NCBI GenBank assembly: GCA_947176785.1
Contig: CAMWSA010000113.1
Location: 1 to 10,173 of the forward strand
DNA from: an uncultured Lachnospiraceae bacterium
GTDB lineage: Bacteria; Bacillota; Clostridia; Lachnospirales; Lachnospiraceae
Length of the DNA stretch: 10,173 bases
Reading direction: 5' to 3'
Made by a program: the position numbers and the translations under genes. Positions 6,669 to 10,173 of the stretch are shown one piece after another. The notes beneath the pieces were generated by a model that saw only the letters and a program-made list of their open reading frames with translations, did no database searches and was not told the origin of the DNA. How positions within the stretch are numbered: the stretch's first letter is position 1; every line of letters begins with the position of its first letter.

Positions 6669-6726
6669 CTTACGGTCTTCCTGCGGCGCGGAGGCTTTCA
6701 CGGTAAGCCTTACGCTCCCGGGGATA

Positions 6727-8223
6727 TCACAAATATTTGGCCGGGCCGGCCGCCTCCCCGGCAAGAAACCGAAGCGGTTCCCCATATGGGCCAAGGCTGT
6801 CGGCCAATCCATCCATCCGCGCGCATGCCTCCCCGAGAACTCCGGCAATTTCGCCGGCCACCTCCCGGTCAGCCGCATGCTCCGCCAGTCCAATGACCCG
6901 TTTCATACTGTCGCAGATCACATCGGCAGCCGCCTTCTGCTCCTGCGTCAGGCATCCGTCCAGCTTTTGTATTTCCCCTTTGAGAGAAAACAGCAGAATG
7001 CTCTCTTGAAGGGCCAGATCGCTGTATTTTTTGCGCCTGGTTTCCCTGCTTTCCTCCTCCTCTGTCTGCGCCTGCGGGGCATCCCAGGCCAGCTTCTGGA
7101 ATATTTCCATGGCCCGGGCAAGCTGTTCCCTGAAGTCCGCTATCCCCCGGAACAGCGGCTCATGGGAGGGGGCCCGCAGCACATCCATATCCGCGGCAAA
7201 AAGAACCATATCCAGCCGCAGCAGATCATTTTCCAGGCGGCCGACCGTTACCTCCTCCAGCGCCAGGGCTGAAATCTCATCCGTGAGCGCCCCCACCTCC
7301 TCCGCTATATACGCATAGGGAAGGGCTGTGTCCTCCCGCAGAATCCCCAAAGCCCTCCTGCCTTTATCTATGGCGTCATCCAGGGCCTGCCGCGCGTTCT
7401 TTCTCATGTCCTGAAAAATCAGTTCCGCCAGTTCGCTGAAAAATCCGGCAATTGTGCCAGCCCTTATGCCTGCGCTTTGCGCCAGGGCACTGTACCTTTC
7501 ACACAGCGGGCCATACGCCGCGCGATGCTCCGGCTTTGCCCTGGAGAGCATCAGCTTTGTCTGGAAAACCGTAATGTGTGCCTGGAATGCGGCATCCTCT
7601 ATAGCCTTTATGATCTGAAAGCGGAACGTAATCTCATCCGGCTGCCTCGCAATGGCGGTAATACGCTCCAGCGTCTGTGACAGTTCGTCCGCCAGCGCAT
7701 CCGCCCTGGCGGCGATCCGCTCCCAGAATAGGGCATATACGTCTGCGGCCCCGTCCGCTGCCTTTACCTTCTTTTCCGTGTATGCCGCCGTCTCTCTGGC
7801 CTGGACAATCAGGCCGTTCAGTTCTCGTAGAATCTCATCGGTAGTTCGGGAATATATCATGGCACATCTCTCCTCTCGCATGACAGGGGCACCCAGGGCA
7901 GAATAGTATCTCCGGTATTCCATGGGGGTTACACCCAGAAAAGCCTTGAAGCTGCGGCAAAATCCCTCATGGGATTCATAACCGTATCGCAGCGCGATAT
8001 CCAGAACGGAGGTATCTGTCTGCGCCAGTTCCTCCGCTGCCAGGGACAGCTTGCGCCTGACCACATACCGCATGACGCTGTCCCCCACCGTCTCCCGAAA
8101 GAGACGCTGGTAGTGGTATCTTGAAAAATGAACATCCTCCGCCAGCTTCTCGACAGTCAGTTTTTCCCGAATCCTCTCCTCGATCACCGCCAGCGAGTGA
8201 AATATAGGGATGCTGTTATCCAT
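6727..8223 (-). CDS. AraC-family regulator with N-terminal DNA-binding domain and large unassigned C-terminal region
   Basis: The first ~105 of 498 residues form a complete AraC/XylS DNA-binding domain. The first helix-turn-helix is at about 23-44 (LTVEKLAEDVHFSRYHYQRLFRE); the linker helix carries the RRKLSLAAEELAQT pattern; the second is at about 72-95 (SVLDIALRYGYESHEGFCRSFKAFLGVTPMEYRR). In most family members this domain is C-terminal; here it leads, as in Rob or SoxS. The remaining ~390 residues are rich in Ala, Glu and Leu, look almost wholly alpha-helical, and contain neither a GyrI-like domain nor membrane segments I can recognise. They may be a sensor or oligomerisation module, but I cannot assign one. 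The start at 8223 has AGAGG five bases upstream. A terminator follows the gene, and no partner gene shares its transcript, so its targets are unknown. Confidence 0.88.
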   Translation of the reverse strand: MDNSIPIFHSLAVIEERIREKLTVEKLAEDVHFSRYHYQRLFRETVGDSVMRYVVRRKLSLAAEELAQTDTSVLDIALRYGYESHEGFCRSFKAFLGVTPMEYRRYYSALGAPVMREERCAMIYSRTTDEILRELNGLIVQARETAAYTEKKVKAADGAADVYALFWERIAARADALADELSQTLERITAIARQPDEITFRFQIIKAIEDAAFQAHITVFQTKLMLSRAKPEHRAAYGPLCERYSALAQSAGIRAGTIAGFFSELAELIFQDMRKNARQALDDAIDKGRRALGILREDTALPYAYIAEEVGALTDEISALALEEVTVGRLENDLLRLDMVLFAADMDVLRAPSHEPLFRGIADFREQLARAMEIFQKLAWDAPQAQTEEEESRETRRKKYSDLALQESILLFSLKGEIQKLDGCLTQEQKAAADVICDSMKRVIGLAEHAADREVAGEIAGVLGEACARMDGLADSLGPYGEPLRFLAGEAAGPAKYL

Positions 8224-8486
8224 GTTTACCTCTTTTCCGCATACCGCAGGTTTGGTTTTCCTTCAAACCCCGGGCTCCCGTTTATGTTACGCTTCCTTAT
8301 CCGCACACCTCGCTCGAAGCTACCGGTAAATCCCTGCGCAGGGGCTTCCGAGCCGGAATGCCATAGCAACCGGCATCCGGCCGTTATCTGCCGGGTGCAT
8401 GTCGTGGTTTACTATAAATACAGAATACCACGGATACGGGTATTTTGCTTGACCTATTGTGCTGTCTGTTGCCGTCACACAAGTCA

Positions 8487-8531
8487 AAGGGGCTGTGAAA
8501 AAAGTCTTCCAGACTTTCTTCACAGCCCCTT
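8487..8531. repeat. Near-perfect 20-bp hairpin, possible dispersed repeat or bidirectional terminator
   Basis: AAGGGGCTGTGAA pairs perfectly with TTCACAGCCCCTT (13 bp); after one A-C mismatch AAAGTCT pairs with AGACTTT (7 bp) around a three-base loop. It lies 128 bases after the FliD-C-like gene and 264 before the AraC-type gene. There is no strong T-run on either side (only TTT on the minus strand), so it could be a weak terminator or a miniature repeat. Similar GGGGCTGTGAA hairpins seem familiar from other Clostridia, but this is from memory and unchecked. Confidence 0.6.
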
Positions 8532-8587
8532 GCGTTACCCCGCAGGCATATTGTCCCCTGCGCATTTCTCCTGACAGCACAATCCGA

Positions 8588-8605
8588 TGCCGGAATTTCC
8601 CGGCA
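8588..8605 (-). repeat. Short hairpin after the FliD-C-like gene
   Basis: TGCCGG and CCGGCA enclose a six-base loop, 54 bases after the stop on the minus strand. No T-run follows, so it is at best a stabilising 3' hairpin. Its sequence resembles the ATGCCGGGAA/TTCCCGGCAT dyad in the leader of the same gene. Confidence 0.35.
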
Positions 8606-8658
8606 GATCCGCCAGCCCCTGTCTGCCCGCTTCAGCAGGCACACTAATCAGGGCGGCA

Positions 8659-9324
8659 CTAGCCCCAAAAGCTATACTTGCTGCCTGCCGCCGCAAGCAG
8701 ATTGCCATTGGCACCGTACTGGCTGGTGAGGCTTTCCGCACCGGCCCTGGCATTGTCGGAAATCCGCCCCGCCACGAAGGACACTTTGGAAGTAAAGTCA
8801 CCGGACGCCCCAAGTACCTTCTCCAGAGTATCTATGTCCGCCGCTTTCAGCTTCTCGGTATCCACTGTCATTTTCCCGTCCTTGGACAGGCTGATGCCGA
8901 TGCCGGCCAGGGACTCGCTGTTCCCGCCCGCCGCATCCTTCAGCATCTGGCAGTAGTAATCATTGAGGGCTCCCGGAGCGGACTGCAGAATGTTCAGCGC
9001 ATTGTTGTACTCCTGGACAAGGGCCTGCGCCTCCTTGCAGAGTTCCTCCGTACTCTTGCTCTCCCTGGCTTTTGCAAACAGAGAGTTTTCCCCCTTGGCC
9101 GCCAGGTTATCAGCCGTCTTTTGCAGCTGACTGGCATTTTTCTCCAGCTTCTCATATGCACTCTTCTGACGGGTGTCTACGGCACTGCTCTTGTTCCTGT
9201 TCAATGCCTTCAACAGGCTGTCATTGGAAGCAGTGTTATTAAGATGGTTCAGGAGTGAGCCGCTGTTGAGGGGCAGACCTGTCTGTCTTGCCTTTTCATT
9301 TAACATTTGTGTTGTGATTCTCAT
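8659..9324 (-). CDS. FliD C-terminal-domain-like flagellar protein
   Basis: The 221-residue protein starts MRITTQMLNEKA, reminiscent of the MRIT starts of flagellins and hook-associated proteins. A Ser/Asn/Leu-rich segment follows, then helices (about 53-120) likely to form coiled coils. Residues 141-159 read GIGISLSKDGKMTVDTEKL, and the end is VSFVAGRISDNARAGAESLTSQYG...SKYSFWG. This GI-x-L-x-x-DGK-x-x-x-D-x-x-KL block and the SxYxF end resemble the C-terminus of the flagellar cap protein FliD (HAP2), which is normally about 450-900 residues long. It may therefore be a short secreted flagellar protein; its exact role is unknown. The start at 9324 has AAAGGAG five bases upstream; an upstream open stretch to 9555 is the leader. 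A sigma-D type promoter upstream supports a motility role. Confidence 0.7.
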   Translation of the reverse strand: MRITTQMLNEKARQTGLPLNSGSLLNHLNNTASNDSLLKALNRNKSSAVDTRQKSAYEKLEKNASQLQKTADNLAAKGENSLFAKARESKSTEELCKEAQALVQEYNNALNILQSAPGALNDYYCQMLKDAAGGNSESLAGIGISLSKDGKMTVDTEKLKAADIDTLEKVLGASGDFTSKVSFVAGRISDNARAGAESLTSQYGANGNLLAAAGSKYSFWG

Positions 9325-9373
9325 GCTTTCTCCTTTCCGCACAACGAAAGTCCGGTTAAGCCAGACTCGTTCC

Positions 9374-9424
9374 ATGCCGGGAATATTGTGCCTTTTATGC
9401 TGAACGATTAGATTTTCCCGGCAT
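9374..9424 (-). repeat. 10-bp inverted repeat in the leader of the FliD-C-like gene
   Basis: ATGCCGGGAA (9374-9383) and TTCCCGGCAT (9415-9424) are perfect complements 31 bases apart. Within the leader RNA they would form a stable stem that starts 50 bases before the start codon. An upstream hairpin TGTGGG/CCCACA (9457-9474) adds more structure. This could control translation or RNA stability, or be a protein site in DNA. Confidence 0.5.
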
Positions 9425-9484
9425 ATCATGGGTTCTCGCGAGTCCCCGCAGCGCTGTGTGGGAACCGCCCCACAATCATTTATT

Positions 9485-9511
9485 ATATCGGGAAAAACAG
9501 GTCTGATTTTA
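9485..9511 (-). promoter_or_regulatory. Sigma-D (sigma-28) type promoter of the FliD-C-like gene
   Basis: On the minus strand TAAA (9511-9508), 16 bases, then CCGATAT (9491-9485) match the flagellar sigma-D pattern known from Bacillus (TAAA, about 15 bases, GCCGATAT) at all but the first G, where C is found. The same stretch contains TATAAT, so a sigma-A reading is possible, but its -35 region is poor. The leader would be about 155 bases. Confidence 0.7.
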
Positions 9512-9516
9512 CCTGT
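9493..9516 (-). terminator. Terminator-like hairpin after the DUF1848 gene
   Basis: ACAGGT and ACCTGT form a 6-bp stem around eight bases, and the T-run TTTTT begins at the last base of the stem. It lies 85 bases after the DUF1848 stop. The stem is short, so efficiency is uncertain. It overlaps the sigma-D promoter of the next gene. Confidence 0.5.
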
Positions 9517-9600
9517 GTTGCACCAACCGCCCATGGGACAGCACGAATCTCCCATGAAGGAGCTTTATCCTGCCTCCTGCCGCACTGCTCCCGTATCGGT

Positions 9601-10173
9601 TTACCGACCGCCTTGTATCCGGTCCGTAACCTTGTCCCCCGGTCCGATCTCACCGCACAGCAGCGGCGCATCCACCCTGCACCGCCCGGCGTTCTCCGCC
9701 ACCTTTTCATCGCTGAAATTGGCATAGCAATACTTGCACCCGTTTAAGCAGGTGTTGTAGGCCCCCACATCCACGCTCTCAAAGCAGCCGCACTCTTTCC
9801 TCTGGTTTTTGTCTTTTCCGCCGGTCAGCCTGCATCCCGCCAGCCTTTCGATCAGTTCCCGGTCAATGCAGCTCCCACGGCGGATTCCCAGCGACCGGAA
9901 ATCCGCCTGCTCCGCGCAGCTCTCAATCCGCAGGCGATGGCTTTCCGCAATCCGTGCCATCTCCCCGGCCAGGCGCAGCATGTCGCCCTCCTCCGTCTCC
10001 CGGATGGAGTGTGCCGCGGCGTTGCGCCGGATTTTCGCGTACATGTCCACAAAACTGACCACCACCCGCTCCGTATAAGCAGCCAGCCTGTCGGCAATCT
10101 CCCCGAAGGCTTTCAGATGATACTCCGCCGTGTATTTCCCGTTTAGGAAAATGGGGTCATACCTCCATATGAC
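9601..10173 (-). CDS. DUF1848 family protein, C-terminal part (5' end outside window)
   Basis: The visible 190 residues start VIWRYDPIFLNGKYTAEYH and pass through VVVSFVDMYAKIRRN to the end GGR. The RYDPI and SFVDMY-K pattern is typical of DUF1848 proteins of about 300 residues, so roughly the first third is missing. The frame is open to the window edge; GTG at 10065 is internal and not the start. Near the C-terminus lies a cysteine cluster: CGCFESVDVGAYNTCLNGCKYCYAN contains C-x3-C-x2-C (codons 9750-9727), the spacing used by radical SAM enzymes to hold a 4Fe-4S cluster, with further cysteines before and after. The function of the family is not known to me; iron-sulfur binding is inferred. 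A weak terminator follows. Confidence 0.85.
   Translation of the reverse strand, partial: VIWRYDPIFLNGKYTAEYHLKAFGEIADRLAAYTERVVVSFVDMYAKIRRNAAAHSIRETEEGDMLRLAGEMARIAESHRLRIESCAEQADFRSLGIRRGSCIDRELIERLAGCRLTGGKDKNQRKECGCFESVDVGAYNTCLNGCKYCYANFSDEKVAENAGRCRVDAPLLCGEIGPGDKVTDRIQGGR

Larger units (their letters stand above)
8224..8658. other. 435-base intergenic region between AraC-type and FliD-C-like genes
   Basis: No convincing gene. A minus-strand frame (8580-8320) crosses the large hairpin at 8487-8531 and has no protein-like character. Other structure: a dyad CGTGGT...ACCACG (8403-8408 and 8427-8432) flanking a TATAGT that could be the -10 box of the AraC-type gene, a perfect 12-base palindrome CCCTGCGCAGGG (8332-8343), a CGCAGG/CCTGCG hairpin (8541-8562) and a TGCCGG/CCGGCA hairpin (8588-8605). 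I could not find a clear -35 box. Confidence 0.5.

Noticed and set aside
6285..6893. Minus-strand frame of 202 codons between the AraC-type gene and fbp
   Set aside because: It overlaps the ends of both genes and runs through the terminator and the fbp promoter. No protein family was recognised.
8332..8343. 12-base palindrome CCCTGCGCAGGG as an operator of the AraC-type gene
   Set aside because: It is perfect but short and GC-rich, and not placed against a recognisable promoter. AraC-type proteins usually bind direct repeats.
8320..8580. Minus-strand frame of 86 codons in the large intergenic region
   Set aside because: It runs through the 45-base hairpin and other dyads. The peptide looks like translated repeat sequence.

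Overview
The window looks like chromosomal DNA of a Gram-positive Clostridia species, most likely a member of the Lachnospiraceae. The pointers are a class III (Firmicutes-type) fructose-1,6-bisphosphatase, AGGAGG-type ribosome binding sites, a bactofilin next to pyrH-frr, and a motility gene behind a sigma-D/sigma-28 type promoter. Every gene I accept lies on the minus strand, so the order below follows transcription, from high to low coordinates. I found no phage, insertion sequence, CRISPR array, tRNA or rRNA.

10173-9601: the 3' part of a DUF1848-family protein that runs off the window, with a C-terminal CxxxCxxC cluster. 9516-9325: a terminator-like hairpin overlapping a close match to the sigma-D promoter, then a leader of about 155 nt with strong inverted repeats. 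9324-8659: a 221-residue protein whose C-terminal half resembles the end of the flagellar cap protein FliD. 8658-8224: a 435-base gap with a 20-bp hairpin and other dyads. 8223-6727: a regulator with an AraC-type DNA-binding domain at its N-terminus and about 390 residues of helical sequence without a recognised domain. It is followed by a terminator, then a well-formed sigma-A promoter for fbp (6349-4427), a gluconeogenic enzyme.

A short AT-rich control region (4426-4282) holds an 18-bp perfect palindrome touching a TATAAT box and a second inverted repeat. It precedes a small Xre-type regulator (4281-4039) and a KTSC-domain protein (3874-3662). A terminator overlapping the KTSC stop codon ends that unit. 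A new promoter follows at once and appears to drive a membrane-anchored polysaccharide deacetylase, a bactofilin, pyrH and frr. No strong terminator was seen between these four genes. They combine cell envelope and shape functions with nucleotide supply and ribosome recycling. A possible further gene (uppS by usual gene order) begins at position 17 and leaves the window.

The most concrete anomaly is in the bactofilin. Its frame stops at 1631, but the -1 frame continues with a sequence that fits the family's repeat pattern and adds a CxxC-containing tail to 1533. One missing base near 1642 would explain this. Other points worth a second look are the sigma-D promoter overlapping the upstream terminator, the stand-alone FliD-C-like protein with its structured leader, the AraC regulator with an unassigned sensor-sized region, and the operator-like palindromes before the Xre gene. 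I did not find a clear new multi-gene system.
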